In this document: positions 48,905-57,403 of the stretch, in pieces
How the letters are laid out: each line of letters opens with the position of its first letter
Numbering within the stretch: the stretch's first letter is position 1
Assembly: GCF_027497355.1 (NCBI RefSeq)
Contig: NZ_CP114909.1
Span: 4,421,001-4,485,000, forward strand
DNA: 64,000 nucleotides
From: Micromonospora sp. WMMA1947
GTDB lineage: Bacteria; Actinomycetota; Actinomycetes; Mycobacteriales; Micromonosporaceae
Direction: 5' to 3'
Notes under the pieces: generated by a model
What the model was told of the DNA's origin: nothing
The model's input: only the letters and a program-made list of their open reading frames with translations
Database searches by the model: none
Translations under genes and position numbers: made by a program

Positions 48905-50067
48905 CGGGTCACCCGCTCGATCACGGCGGCGATGCCCTGCCCGCCGCCGACGCACAGGCTCGCCACGCCGTACCGGCCGTCGCGGCGGGCCAGCTCGTGC
49001 AGCAGCGAGACGACCAGCCGGGCACCGCTCTGACCGGTCGGGTGACCGAGGGCGATCCCGCCGCCGTTGACGTTCACCCGCTCCTCGTCCAGGCCCAGCG
49101 CGCGCACGTTCTGCACGATCTGCGCGCCGAACGCCTCGTTGATCTCGAACAGGTCGATGTCGCCGACGGTCAGCCCGGCCCGGCGCAGGGCCATCGGGAT
49201 CGCCTCGGCCGGCCCGACGCCCATCATCGTGGGATCCACGCCGACCGCCGCGAACCCGACGATCCGGCCCAGTGGGGTCAGCCCGTACCGCCGTACCGCC
49301 TCGCCGCTCGCCACCACGACCGCCGCGGCGCCGTCGGCCATCTGGCTCGCGTTGCCCGCCGTGACCGTGCCGCCGTCGGTGAACGACGGACGCAGCCGGG
49401 CGAGCCGGTCCGGTGTGGTGTCGGGGCGTACCGTCTCGTCGCGGTCCAGCTCGTCCAGCGGCAGCACCTCCCGCGCCATCGCGCCGGACTCCCAGGCCCG
49501 GGCCAGCCGCTGGTGGCTGCGCGCCGACCAGGCGTCCTGGTCGGCGCGGGACACCCCGAACTCGCGGGCCACCTTCTCCGCCGTCTCGCCCATGCTCATG
49601 CCGCAGATCGGGTCGGTGCCGCCGTCGCGCCAGCCGTCCTGGAGCAGGACGTCGCCGCGCCGCACCCCGTCCCAGCGCAGCGTGTACGGCGCCAGGTACG
49701 GCATCGTGCTCATGCTCTCCGCGGCCACCGCCAGCGCCACGTCGGCCTCGCCGGACCGCACCGACCGGTGCGCGAGCTGCACCGCCTTGAGGCCGGAGGC
49801 GCACGCCATGTTGATCGTCTGTGCCGGCACCGGCACCGGTACGCCCGCCGCGAGCGAGACCTGCCGACCCGGGTTCGGGCCGTTGCCCGCCTGGCGGCAG
49901 TTGGCGACCACCGTCTCGTCCACCGCCTCGGCGGGCACCCCGGCCCGCGCCAGCGCCTCGGCGCCGGCCAGCCCGCCCAGGCGCACCACCCGTACGTCGC
50001 GCAGCGCGCCGCCGTACCGGCCGTGCGGGGTACGCACGGCGCCGACCAGGAACGCTTGCCTGTCCAT
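48901..50067 (-). CDS. Acetyl-CoA acyltransferase (thiolase)
   Basis: 388 residues. The nucleophilic Cys is in INMACASGLKAV, catalytic His in NGGGIALGHPTGQSGARL, second Cys in VASLCVGGGQG, and NEAFGAQ is present. A complete degradative thiolase. The start is ATG 50067, which shares one base with the ligase stop; GTG 50070 is one codon upstream. Confidence 0.93.
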   Translation of the reverse strand: MDRQAFLVGAVRTPHGRYGGALRDVRVVRLGGLAGAEALARAGVPAEAVDETVVANCRQAGNGPNPGRQVSLAAGVPVPVPAQTINMACASGLKAVQLAHRSVRSGEADVALAVAAESMSTMPYLAPYTLRWDGVRRGDVLLQDGWRDGGTDPICGMSMGETAEKVAREFGVSRADQDAWSARSHQRLARAWESGAMAREVLPLDELDRDETVRPDTTPDRLARLRPSFTDGGTVTAGNASQMADGAAAVVVASGEAVRRYGLTPLGRIVGFAAVGVDPTMMGVGPAEAIPMALRRAGLTVGDIDLFEINEAFGAQIVQNVRALGLDEERVNVNGGGIALGHPTGQSGARLVVSLLHELARRDGRYGVASLCVGGGQGIAAVIERVTR

Positions 50068-51401
50068 CACGGAACCTTCCGCTCGGCGCGTACGACGCGC
50101 TTGCTCTTGTGGGTGCTGCGCGGCAGCGTGCCCTCGGCAACGGTCTCCACCACCGCCCGCACCGTCAGCTCGGCGCGCACGGCGTGCGCCAGCTCGCGGG
50201 CCACCCGCTGGTCGTCGCCCGTCACCTCGACGCGCAGCTTGATGCCGGTGAGGTAGCCGGTCGCCGGGTCGGTGACGTCGTCGTCGAGGACGATCAGGTA
50301 TTCGCCGCAGGTGCCGGGGGTGGCGCGGACCACCTGCTCGACCGCGGACGGGAACAGGTTCACCCCGCGTACCACGAGCATGTCGTCGGCCCGGCCGACG
50401 ACGCCGCCGGGCAGCCGGGCGAGCGTGCGCCCGCACGGGCAGGCCGTGCTGTCGCGGACCACCACGTCGCCGGTGGCCCACCGCACCAGCGGCGTCGCCC
50501 GCTTGTCCAGGTGGGTGAGCACCAGCAGGCCGGGGGTGCCGTCGGCCACCGGCTCGTGGGTGTACGGGTCGAGCACCTCGGCGTACGCGAAGTCCTCGGC
50601 CAGGTGGCCGCCGGCCTGTTCCTCGCACTCCCAGGCGATCGGCTGGAACTCCAGGCTGCCGTAGCCGTCGAAGCACTTCGCGCCCCACCGCTGCTCGATG
50701 TGCGCGCGGGTGGCCGGCACTCCGGCGCCCGGTTCGCCACCGACCTGGATCCGCCGCACCGGCGAGTCGCGCAGCGGTGTGCCGGCGCGTTCCGCGGTCT
50801 CGGCCAGGTGCAGCATGAACGACGGTGTCCCGCCGACGGCTGTGGTGCCGTACCGGAAGATGGTGTCGATCTGACGCTGGGTGTCGCCGGACCCGGCGGG
50901 CAGCAGCGTCACGCCGATGCGCTGGTAGCCGGCTGTCGCACCGAGCCCGCCGACGAACCAGGCGTAGCTGAACAGGCACTGGTACACGTCGGTGTCCCGG
51001 ACGCCCTGGCTGTACGCCGCCCGCGCGTACAGGTCGGCCCAGCGGTCCAGGTCGTGCGCGGTCCACAGCACCGGGGTCGGGTTCGAGGTGGTGCCGGAGG
51101 AGAAGTGCACCCGGCGGCGGTCGGCCACCGGCGCCGCGACGGCGCTGCCCCACGGCGGGTGGGCGGCCAGGTCGGCCACGTAGTCGGCCTTGCCGACCAG
51201 CGGCAGGCGGCGCAGGTCGGCCAGGTCCCGGACGTCGCCCGGGTGGAAGCCGAGCGCGTCCCACCGGGTGCGGTAGAAGTCGCTGGCGGTGTACACGTAG
51301 GACAGTTGCGCCTTCAGGCGGGTGAGCTGGTACGCGGCCAGCCGCTCGCGCGGCCACGTCTCGGCCTCGTGCCAGTGGCGCGCGGAGAACGGCCCGGTCA
51401 T
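50067..51401 (-). CDS. Phenylacetate-CoA-ligase-like AMP-forming acyl-CoA ligase
   Basis: 444 residues, the length of PaaK. Motifs: HFSSGTTSNPTPVLWT (ATP-binding loop), YGSLEFQPIAWECE (adenylate site), ATGDVVVRD and VVGRADDMLVVRGVNLFPSAVE. Activates a carboxylic acid to its CoA thioester and is the probable entry step of the pathway encoded by the operon. Overlaps the TetR gene by 4 bases (ATGA). Confidence 0.9.
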   Translation of the reverse strand: MTGPFSARHWHEAETWPRERLAAYQLTRLKAQLSYVYTASDFYRTRWDALGFHPGDVRDLADLRRLPLVGKADYVADLAAHPPWGSAVAAPVADRRRVHFSSGTTSNPTPVLWTAHDLDRWADLYARAAYSQGVRDTDVYQCLFSYAWFVGGLGATAGYQRIGVTLLPAGSGDTQRQIDTIFRYGTTAVGGTPSFMLHLAETAERAGTPLRDSPVRRIQVGGEPGAGVPATRAHIEQRWGAKCFDGYGSLEFQPIAWECEEQAGGHLAEDFAYAEVLDPYTHEPVADGTPGLLVLTHLDKRATPLVRWATGDVVVRDSTACPCGRTLARLPGGVVGRADDMLVVRGVNLFPSAVEQVVRATPGTCGEYLIVLDDDVTDPATGYLTGIKLRVEVTGDDQRVARELAHAVRAELTVRAVVETVAEGTLPRSTHKSKRVVRAERKVP

Positions 51402-52036
51402 CGCGGGCTCCGGCGCAGCCCGCCGACGATGAAGTCGGCGTACTCGTCGGCGAGCCGCTGGCGGGTGTTGTAGTCGCCGCGCTGCGGGTCGTACCAGAGG
51501 CTGATCCAGTTCAGCGCGCCGAGCAGCGGCTTGGTGGCCAGCCGGCTGTCCACCTCGCGGAACACCCCGGCCTCGCGGCCCTCGTCGATGACGTCGGCGA
51601 AAATCTGCTCGTACCGGTCGCGCATGGCGATCACGGTCTCCAGGGCCTGCTGCTGCGCCGGCGCCTCGCCGAGGCGGCGCATCTCGACCGCGCGCATCGC
51701 CACCCGCTGGAACGAGTTGCGGGTCATCATCAGCCCGGCGTGGTGGTGCGCCATCCGCCAGAGCCGGGTGGCCGGGTCGAGACCACCGTTGCCGGCGATC
51801 GGCTCGATGCCGTCGATCAGCTCCTGCATCCCGGTGGTGACGATGTCCAGGAAGACGTCCGCCTTGGCGCGGTAGTAGTGGTAGACGCGCCCCTTGGTGG
51901 CGCCCATCTCGCGGGCGATGTCGTCGATGGTGGTGGCCGCGTACCCGTTGCGGGTGAACGCGGTGGCGGCCGCCTCCAGGATGTCCCGCCGGCCGGGGGC
52001 GGGCGGGCGCGTGGTGGTCTCGTCGTCGGCGCTCAT
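51398..52036 (-). CDS. TetR-family regulator of the catabolic operon
   Basis: 212 residues. HTH: ILEAAATAFTRNGYAATTIDDIAREMGATKGRVYHYYRAKADVF region (18-60) is typical TetR/KstR-like. The C-terminal ligand domain has a TetR_C pattern seen in acyl-CoA-responsive regulators. It is embedded in the operon it probably controls. Two similar palindromes in the divergent promoter region (54063-54078, 54181-54198) are its best candidate operators. Overlaps both neighbours by 4 bases. Confidence 0.9.
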   Translation of the reverse strand: MSADDETTTRPPAPGRRDILEAAATAFTRNGYAATTIDDIAREMGATKGRVYHYYRAKADVFLDIVTTGMQELIDGIEPIAGNGGLDPATRLWRMAHHHAGLMMTRNSFQRVAMRAVEMRRLGEAPAQQQALETVIAMRDRYEQIFADVIDEGREAGVFREVDSRLATKPLLGALNWISLWYDPQRGDYNTRQRLADEYADFIVGGLRRSPR

Positions 52037-52863
52037 GCGGCGGTCTCCGGTGCGGTGTCGGGTACGACGGCGAGCGGGCGGATCGGTGACCCGGTGCCGC
52101 CCCGGATGGACAGCGGGGCGGCGATGAAGAAGAAGTCCCAGACCTCCTCGGCGGCCAGCGGCGCGAGGTTCATCGCCTCCATGATCGGCACGCCGTGGTC
52201 GACGAGCAGGTGGCAGTGCACCGCCAGCGCGGGGCTGGGCATGTGCTCGAACGCGATGGTGTCCGCGCCGGCCGCCACCACGCCGTGGTCGGTGAGCCAG
52301 CGCGCGCCGCTGACGTCCACGCCGGGTGCGCCGGTGGCGACACCGAGGTACGCGGCGTTGTCCGTCCACTTCTCGTCCCAGCCGGTGCGCACCAGCACCA
52401 CGGCACCGGGGCGGGGGCGGGGCCGGTCGGCGAACCAGCGCTCGAACAGCTCCGCGCCGACTCCGTCGGCGGGCGTCAGCGGCCGGCCGAGCGCTACGGT
52501 CGCGTCCACCAGGTGACCGGGCGCCAGCATGGGCGGCAGGTCGTGCACGGACACGTCCGGCACCCCGCCGGCGTACGACTGGCTCGCCGTGACGTCCACG
52601 CCGCCGTACACCTTGCCGAGCCGGGAGACGTGCGCGAGCCCGTCGACGTGGGTGCCCACGTGCCCGCCCGTGGTGATCATCTCGGCGGCGGCGGAGACGC
52701 CGTCCGGGTACATGATCTCGCCGTGCCGCTTGGTCAGCGTGAAGCTGTACGGCGGGTGGTTCGGGTGGTGCGGGATGCCGGTGTACATCTGCTGCGCCAG
52801 GTCGAACACCCGGCTGGCGCCGGACGCGGGCCAGTCGACGCTCAGCCGCCAGGGCGCGCTCAT
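52033..52863 (-). CDS. Cyclase-family metal-dependent hydrolase (kynurenine-formamidase-like)
   Basis: 276 residues. Metal site GGHVGTHVDGLAH (HxGTHxDxxxH) and AFEHMPSPALAVHCHLL identify the PF04199 cyclase family, whose members hydrolyse cyclic amides, formamides or lactones. As second gene of the operon it may open a ring or remove an amide before or after CoA activation. ATGA overlaps on both sides. Confidence 0.87.
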   Translation of the reverse strand: MSAPWRLSVDWPASGASRVFDLAQQMYTGIPHHPNHPPYSFTLTKRHGEIMYPDGVSAAAEMITTGGHVGTHVDGLAHVSRLGKVYGGVDVTASQSYAGGVPDVSVHDLPPMLAPGHLVDATVALGRPLTPADGVGAELFERWFADRPRPRPGAVVLVRTGWDEKWTDNAAYLGVATGAPGVDVSGARWLTDHGVVAAGADTIAFEHMPSPALAVHCHLLVDHGVPIMEAMNLAPLAAEEVWDFFFIAAPLSIRGGTGSPIRPLAVVPDTAPETAA

Positions 52864-54014
52864 GCCGCCACCGACGCCTTGATCGCCCGGCCCAGCACCA
52901 GCCGCTGGATCTCCGAGGTGCCCTCGTAGATCTCCAGGATCCGCTGGTCCCGGTAGAGCCGCTCGGCCGGGCAGGGCTTGCAGAAGCCGTCGCCGCCGAA
53001 CACCTGCACGGCGGTGTCGACCGCCCGGTGCGCGACCTCGCTGGCGTACAGCTTGGCCATCGCGCCGAGGATGCCGACGTCGCCGCCCTCCTGGTGCGTC
53101 CGGGCCGCCTCGAAGGTGATCATCCGGGCGGCGGTGATGCCGGTGGCGACGTCCGCCAGCGGGAACGAGACGCCCTGGTTGTCGATGATCGGCCGGCCGA
53201 ACGTCTCCCGCCGGACCGCCTCCCGCGACGCGACGTCGAAGCCGGCCAGGGCGACGCCGAGCGACTGGGCCGCGACGCTGATCCGCCCGGCGGACAGCGT
53301 CTGCATGGCCAGCCGCATTCCCCGGTTCAGGTCGCCGAGCACGTCACCGTCGGGCACCCAGGTGTCCAGCTTGAGGTTGCTGGTGAGCGTCCCGCGGATG
53401 CCCATCTTGTCCTCGTACCTGTCGATGACCACGCCGTCGGCGTCCTTGTCCACCAGGAACGCGGTGATGCCGCGGGTGCCGGCCTGCGGGTCGGTGAGCG
53501 CGAAGACCACGTAGTACCGGGACGCGCCGCCGTTGCCGATGTAGATCTTCTCGCCGCGCAGCCGCCAGCCCGCTCCCTCGCGTTCGGCTGTGGTGCGGAT
53601 GCGGGCGGCGTCGCTGCCGGCGCCCTCCTCGGTCAGCGCGAAGCTGATCGCCTCGCCCCGGGCCAGACCGCCGAGGTAGCGCTCGCGCTGCGCGGGCGTG
53701 CCGGCCAGCACCAGAGGGGTGGCGCCCAGCGCGTACGCGGTGAGGATCGCGCCGGTCGACGGGCAGGCGCGGGAGACCTCCTCGATGACCGCGCAGGCGG
53801 TGACGAACGACGCGCCCCGCCCGCCGTGCTCGCGCTCCACGAGCAGCCCGGCCAGCCCTTCGTCGACGAGCACCCGCACGCTCTCCCACGGGTAGCGCTG
53901 CTCCCTGTCGAGTTCCTCGGCCAGCGGCGCGAAGTGGCGCGCCGCCACGTCCCGGGCGAGGTCGCGCCAGTGGCGTCCCTCGTCGTCCAGGCGTGGCTCC
54001 CAGATCACGGACAC
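52860..54014 (-). CDS. Acyl-CoA dehydrogenase
   Basis: 384 residues, normal family length. ISFALTEEGAGSDAARIRTTA (FAD site), KIYIGNGGASRYYVVFA, and QVFGGDGFCKPCPAERLYRDQRILEIYEGTSEIQRLVLGRAI region with the catalytic Glu in YEGTSEIQ. First gene of the eleven-gene operon. The start was set at GTG 54014 because GGAGG lies 6 bases upstream; the longer frame lacks a ribosome site. Confidence 0.92.
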   Translation of the reverse strand: MSVIWEPRLDDEGRHWRDLARDVAARHFAPLAEELDREQRYPWESVRVLVDEGLAGLLVEREHGGRGASFVTACAVIEEVSRACPSTGAILTAYALGATPLVLAGTPAQRERYLGGLARGEAISFALTEEGAGSDAARIRTTAEREGAGWRLRGEKIYIGNGGASRYYVVFALTDPQAGTRGITAFLVDKDADGVVIDRYEDKMGIRGTLTSNLKLDTWVPDGDVLGDLNRGMRLAMQTLSAGRISVAAQSLGVALAGFDVASREAVRRETFGRPIIDNQGVSFPLADVATGITAARMITFEAARTHQEGGDVGILGAMAKLYASEVAHRAVDTAVQVFGGDGFCKPCPAERLYRDQRILEIYEGTSEIQRLVLGRAIKASVAA

Positions 54015-54062
54015 GTGGTGCCTCCCGGTTCTCCGGCGCGGGCCGGTCGTTGCGCGCCGCGC

Positions 54063-54078
54063 CATACCGTTGCGTATG
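54063..54078. promoter_or_regulatory. TetR operator candidate 1
   Basis: CATACCGTTGCGTATG, with CATAC/GTATG arms. It sits where transcription of the minus-strand operon should start. It matches operator candidate 2 at 14 of 16 positions. Confidence 0.6.
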
Positions 54079-54084
54079 TCGAGA

Positions 54085-54114
54085 TGTCTAGGCGGTGCTC
54101 GTTGTCGGTGTCAA
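54085..54114 (-). promoter_or_regulatory. Promoter of the eleven-gene catabolic operon
   Basis: Minus-strand TTGACA (54109-54114) and TAGACA (54085-54090) with an 18-base spacer. The expected start point near 54078 falls on operator candidate 1, so a bound repressor would block initiation. Confidence 0.6.
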
Positions 54115-54180
54115 GCGGATCCCGGATGCTGTTTTTCCTTGTGTGCGCGGCTTTCGGCGATGGTGGCTCGGATCTTGACG

Positions 54181-54198
54181 ACATACCGATGGGTATGT
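54181..54198. promoter_or_regulatory. TetR operator candidate 2
   Basis: ACATACCGATGGGTATGT has perfect 7-bp arms ACATACC/GGTATGT. It directly follows a TTGACG (54175-54180) that could be the -35 of the plus-strand crotonase gene; no clear -10 was found. Confidence 0.62.
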
Positions 54199-54229
54199 TC
54201 GCCTGGTGCGGACGACAGGGAGGTGATCC

Positions 54230-54997
54230 GTGGAACCCGTCGGTTACGCGGTACACGACGCGGTGGCGGTCGCCACCATCGACCGGCCGCAGACCCGCAA
54301 CGCGCTCAGCGCCGACGTCCTGCGCGCGCTCGCCGCGGCCATGGACCGGGCCGAGGCCGACCCGGAGGTACGGGTGCTGGTGCTGACCGGCGGCCCGCGG
54401 CTGTTCGCCTCGGGCGCGGACATCCGCGAGCTGCGCCGGACGTCCCCGGCCGACTACCTGCTCTCCGAGCGGCTGGAGTGCTGGAACCGGTTCGCCCGCT
54501 TCGGCAAGCCGGCCGTCGCCGCGGTCGCCGGATACGTCCTGGGTGGCGGGTGCGAGCTGGCCATGACGTGTGACGCGGTGGTCGCCGCCGACTCCGCCGT
54601 GTTCGGCCAGCCGGAGATCAACCTCGGCATCATCCCGGGCGCCGGCGGCACCCAGCGCTGGGCCCGCGTCGCCGGCCGGTTCCGGGCCGCCGAACTGGTG
54701 CTCGGCGGCCGGCTGGTGGACGCCTGGACCGCGCAGCGGATGGGCCTGGTCAGCCAGGTGGTACCCGCCGAACGGGTGGTCGAGGCGGGGATTGCGCTCG
54801 CCGCCTCGATCGCCGCCCGCAGCCCGGTCGCGGCCCGGCTCGGCAAACAGGCGCTGCGGACCGCCGAGGAGGTCGGCCTGACCGCCGGCCTCGCCCACGA
54901 GCGTTCGCTGCTGCTGACGCTGCTGTCCACCGACGACCACATCGAGGGCATCGACGCGTTCCTGGAGAAGCGTCCGGCCCGATTCACCGGCCGATAG
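54230..54997 (+). CDS. Enoyl-CoA hydratase
   Basis: 255 residues, crotonase family with both hydratase glutamates in place: FGQPEINLGIIPGAGGTQRW (first Glu) and RFRAAELVLGGRLV (second Glu). Oxyanion regions are SGADIREL and GYVLGGGCELAMTCD. GTG 54230 has an unusually complete Shine-Dalgarno sequence (GGGAGGTGATCC). Divergent from the catabolic operon and probably under the same TetR control; it supplies the hydration step that the operon crotonase seems unable to perform. Confidence 0.92.
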   Translation: MEPVGYAVHDAVAVATIDRPQTRNALSADVLRALAAAMDRAEADPEVRVLVLTGGPRLFASGADIRELRRTSPADYLLSERLECWNRFARFGKPAVAAVAGYVLGGGCELAMTCDAVVAADSAVFGQPEINLGIIPGAGGTQRWARVAGRFRAAELVLGGRLVDAWTAQRMGLVSQVVPAERVVEAGIALAASIAARSPVAARLGKQALRTAEEVGLTAGLAHERSLLLTLLSTDDHIEGIDAFLEKRPARFTGR

Positions 54998-55006
54998 GAG
55001 AGAGAC

Positions 55007-55636
55007 GTGACGCAAATACACGAGGCCACCGACCCGGGCGCGGGCGAACGGCTCGGCCCGGCCGCCCGCGCCGCCCTGCTCGACGCGCTCAAGCGGCACG
55101 CCCGTACGCCGGGGGAGCCGCTGCTGATCCGCGTCCAGGGCGACGCCTGGCGGCACGAGCCGGACGACTTGGCCCAGCCGGTGGTGAGCGGGCAGTTGCA
55201 CGAACTGGTGCTGCGGGTGCACGCCGCGCCCGGCCCGGTGATCGTTCACGTCGACGGCGCCGTACGCGGCCTCGGGCTCGGCCTGGCGCTCGCCGCGGAC
55301 CTGCGCGTCGCCGCGCCCACCGCCACGTTCGGCACCGGCTCGCCCGCGGCGTTCCTGGCCGGCGGTGCCGGACGGCTGCTCGCCGGTGTCGCCGGCACCG
55401 GCGTGCTGGCGCACCTGGCCTGGACCGGCGCCACGCTCGACGCCGAGGAGGCGCTGCGGCACGGCCTGGTCGGCTCGGTGTCCGCGGACCCGGACGCCGG
55501 GGCCGTGCTCGCCGCGCGGGTCGGCGCGATCGGCGCGGGCACGGCGTCCGCGCTGGCCCGCGCGCTGCGCGGCCGGGACCGGCCGGAGCTGACCGGCGCG
55601 CTGGACTACGAGTCCTGGCTGGCCGGCGTCGGGTGA
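55007..55636 (+). CDS. Short, degenerate crotonase-like protein
   Basis: 209 residues, about 50 fewer than usual. Crotonase features remain in the second half (VIVHVDGAVRGLGLGLALAADLRVAAPTATFGTG, TGATLDAEEALRHGLVG), but the first oxyanion motif is lost and no catalytic Glu is found (FGTGSPAAFLAG in place of FGQPE...). It follows the intact hydratase gene by 9 bases and may be a non-catalytic partner, an atypical isomerase, or decaying. GTG 55007 with AGGAGAG upstream. Confidence 0.75.
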   Translation: MTQIHEATDPGAGERLGPAARAALLDALKRHARTPGEPLLIRVQGDAWRHEPDDLAQPVVSGQLHELVLRVHAAPGPVIVHVDGAVRGLGLGLALAADLRVAAPTATFGTGSPAAFLAGGAGRLLAGVAGTGVLAHLAWTGATLDAEEALRHGLVGSVSADPDAGAVLAARVGAIGAGTASALARALRGRDRPELTGALDYESWLAGVG

Positions 55637-55644
55637 GCCGGGGC

Positions 55645-55671
55645 GGGGGACCGCCGCTGCGGCGGTCCCCC
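55645..55671. terminator. Perfect 12-bp hairpin between convergent genes
   Basis: GGGGGACCGCCG (55645-55656) and CGGCGGTCCCCC (55660-55671) with a 3-base loop, between the short crotonase and the GlcG/HbpS gene. Confidence 0.75.
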
Positions 55672-55689
55672 GGGCCCGGTGCCGGAGCA

Positions 55690-56109
55690 TCAGGCCACGG
55701 CCTCCAGGCCGGCGCGCGCGACCTCCATGTCCTGCGTGTAGTGCCCGCCGCTGACCCCGATGCCGCCGATCACCGCGCCGTCGGCGGTGATCGGGTAGCC
55801 GCCGCCGAAGACGACGAGCCGGTCGATGCCGGTGGTCGCGCCGGTGGCCAGGGGCGCGTCGTCCTTGATGAAGTCGTACCAGCCGTCGGTGGGCATGCCG
55901 AAGCCCGCCGCCGTGTACGCCTTGTCCTGCGCGACCTGCACCGACAGCAGCGCGGCGCCGTCCATCCGGGCGAACGCCTTCAGCACGCCGCTCTCGTCGA
56001 CGACGGCGATGACGCAGGGCAGCGTCATCTGCTCGGCCTTGGCGATCGCGGCGGCGAGGATCCGCTGGGCGGCGCCGATCGTGACCGACGTCTTGGTGAA
56101 GTTGTCCAT
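55690..56109 (-). CDS. GlcG/HbpS-family protein (DUF336)
   Basis: 139 residues. LPCVIAVVDESGVLKAFARMDGA, YPITADGAVIGGIGVSGGHYTQDMEVARAGL is the family pattern. HbpS binds heme extracellularly in Streptomyces, but this protein has no signal peptide and is closer to the cytosolic GlcG type often found in catabolic operons for glycols and aromatic compounds. Last gene of the CUT2 transporter/CoA-transferase operon. Function unknown. Confidence 0.87.
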   Translation of the reverse strand: MDNFTKTSVTIGAAQRILAAAIAKAEQMTLPCVIAVVDESGVLKAFARMDGAALLSVQVAQDKAYTAAGFGMPTDGWYDFIKDDAPLATGATTGIDRLVVFGGGYPITADGAVIGGIGVSGGHYTQDMEVARAGLEAVA

Positions 56110-56151
56110 GAGGGGGTTCCTTCCGTGGTGGTGGGTGGGGTGGGGCAGGGC

Positions 56152-57357
56152 TCAGACGACGCCCGCGGCGCGCAGGCGGGAGATCTCGTCGCCGTCGAGT
56201 CCGGCGACGTCGCGGAGCACCTCGTCGGTGTGCTCGCCCAGCTCGGGCCCGACGCGGCGGATGCCGCCGGGCGTCGCGGTCAGCTTCGGCACGACGTTCT
56301 GCATCGGGAACTCGCCGAGATCCGGGTGCTCCAGCCGGACGATCGCCTCCCGGGCGGCGAAGTGCGGGTCGGACAGCATCTCCTTGGCGGTGTAGATCCG
56401 GCCGGCGGGGACACCGTGGCGGTGCAGCAGCTCCAGCAGTTCGTCCCCGGCGTACCCGGCGCACCACTTGGCGATCAGCTCGTCCAGCTCGCGCTGGTGC
56501 CGGCCGCGGCCGGTGTGGCCGGCGAACCGCGGGTCGGCGGCCAGTTCCGGTTGCGCCATCGCCTCGGCCAGCCGCCGGAACACGGTGTCCTGGTTGGCCG
56601 CGATCACCACCATGCCGCCGTCGGAGGCGACGTAGACGTTGCTCGGCGCGATGTTCGGCAGGATCGAGCCGGTGCGTTCCCTGATGTAGCCGCCGATCGC
56701 GTACTCCGGCACCAGCGACTCCATCAGCGCGAGCACCGACTCGTAGATGGCGCTGTCGACGATCTGGCCCCGGCCGGTCGCCTCGGCCACCCGCAGCGCG
56801 CCCATCGCGCCGACGGCGGCGAACGTGCCGGCCAGCGAGTCGCCGATGCTGATGCCGACCCGGCTGGGCAGCGAGTCGGGATCACCGGTGGTGTAGCGGA
56901 TGCCGCCCATCGCCTCGCCGATCGAGCCGTACCCGGCGCGTTCGGCGTACGGTCCGGACTGCCCGTACGCCGACACCCGAACGATCACCAGCCGCGGGTT
57001 GATGTCCCACAGCACGTCCGGGCCGACGCCCCAGCGCTCCAGCGTGCCGGGCCGGAAGTTCTCCACCAGGACGTCGGCCTCGGCGGCGAGCCGGCGGAGC
57101 ACCTCCTGCCCCTCCGGGACGCGCAGGTTGAGGGTGACCGAGCGCTTGTTTCGCCCGAGCACCGGGAACCACAGCGACTTGCCGTACGGGCGCTCGCGTC
57201 CCCACTCGCGCATCGGGTCGCCCCGGCCCGGCTCCTCCAGTTTGATCACGTCGGCGCCGAGGTCGCCGAGGATCTGGCCGCAGAACGGCCCGGCCAGCAG
57301 GACCCCGGCTTCGATCACGCGCAAGCCGGACAGTGGGCCGCGGGCATAGTCGTTCAT
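56152..57357 (-). CDS. CaiB/BaiF-family (class III) CoA-transferase
   Basis: 401 residues. GLRVIEAGVLLAGPFCGQILGDLGADVIKLEEP at the N-terminus, LNLRVPEGQEVLRRLAAEADVLVENFRPG, and GISIGDSLAGTFAAVGAM with the likely nucleophilic Asp near residue 170. It moves CoA between acyl-CoA and a free acid by a ping-pong mechanism. It follows the ABC permease by 46 bases, which suggests the imported acid is activated by this enzyme. Confidence 0.92.
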   Translation of the reverse strand: MNDYARGPLSGLRVIEAGVLLAGPFCGQILGDLGADVIKLEEPGRGDPMREWGRERPYGKSLWFPVLGRNKRSVTLNLRVPEGQEVLRRLAAEADVLVENFRPGTLERWGVGPDVLWDINPRLVIVRVSAYGQSGPYAERAGYGSIGEAMGGIRYTTGDPDSLPSRVGISIGDSLAGTFAAVGAMGALRVAEATGRGQIVDSAIYESVLALMESLVPEYAIGGYIRERTGSILPNIAPSNVYVASDGGMVVIAANQDTVFRRLAEAMAQPELAADPRFAGHTGRGRHQRELDELIAKWCAGYAGDELLELLHRHGVPAGRIYTAKEMLSDPHFAAREAIVRLEHPDLGEFPMQNVVPKLTATPGGIRRVGPELGEHTDEVLRDVAGLDGDEISRLRAAGVV

Positions 57358-57403
57358 GTCGTCCCTGTTCTCTCGTCGGTCGTTCCGGTGGTGCGGGTGG
57401 AGG

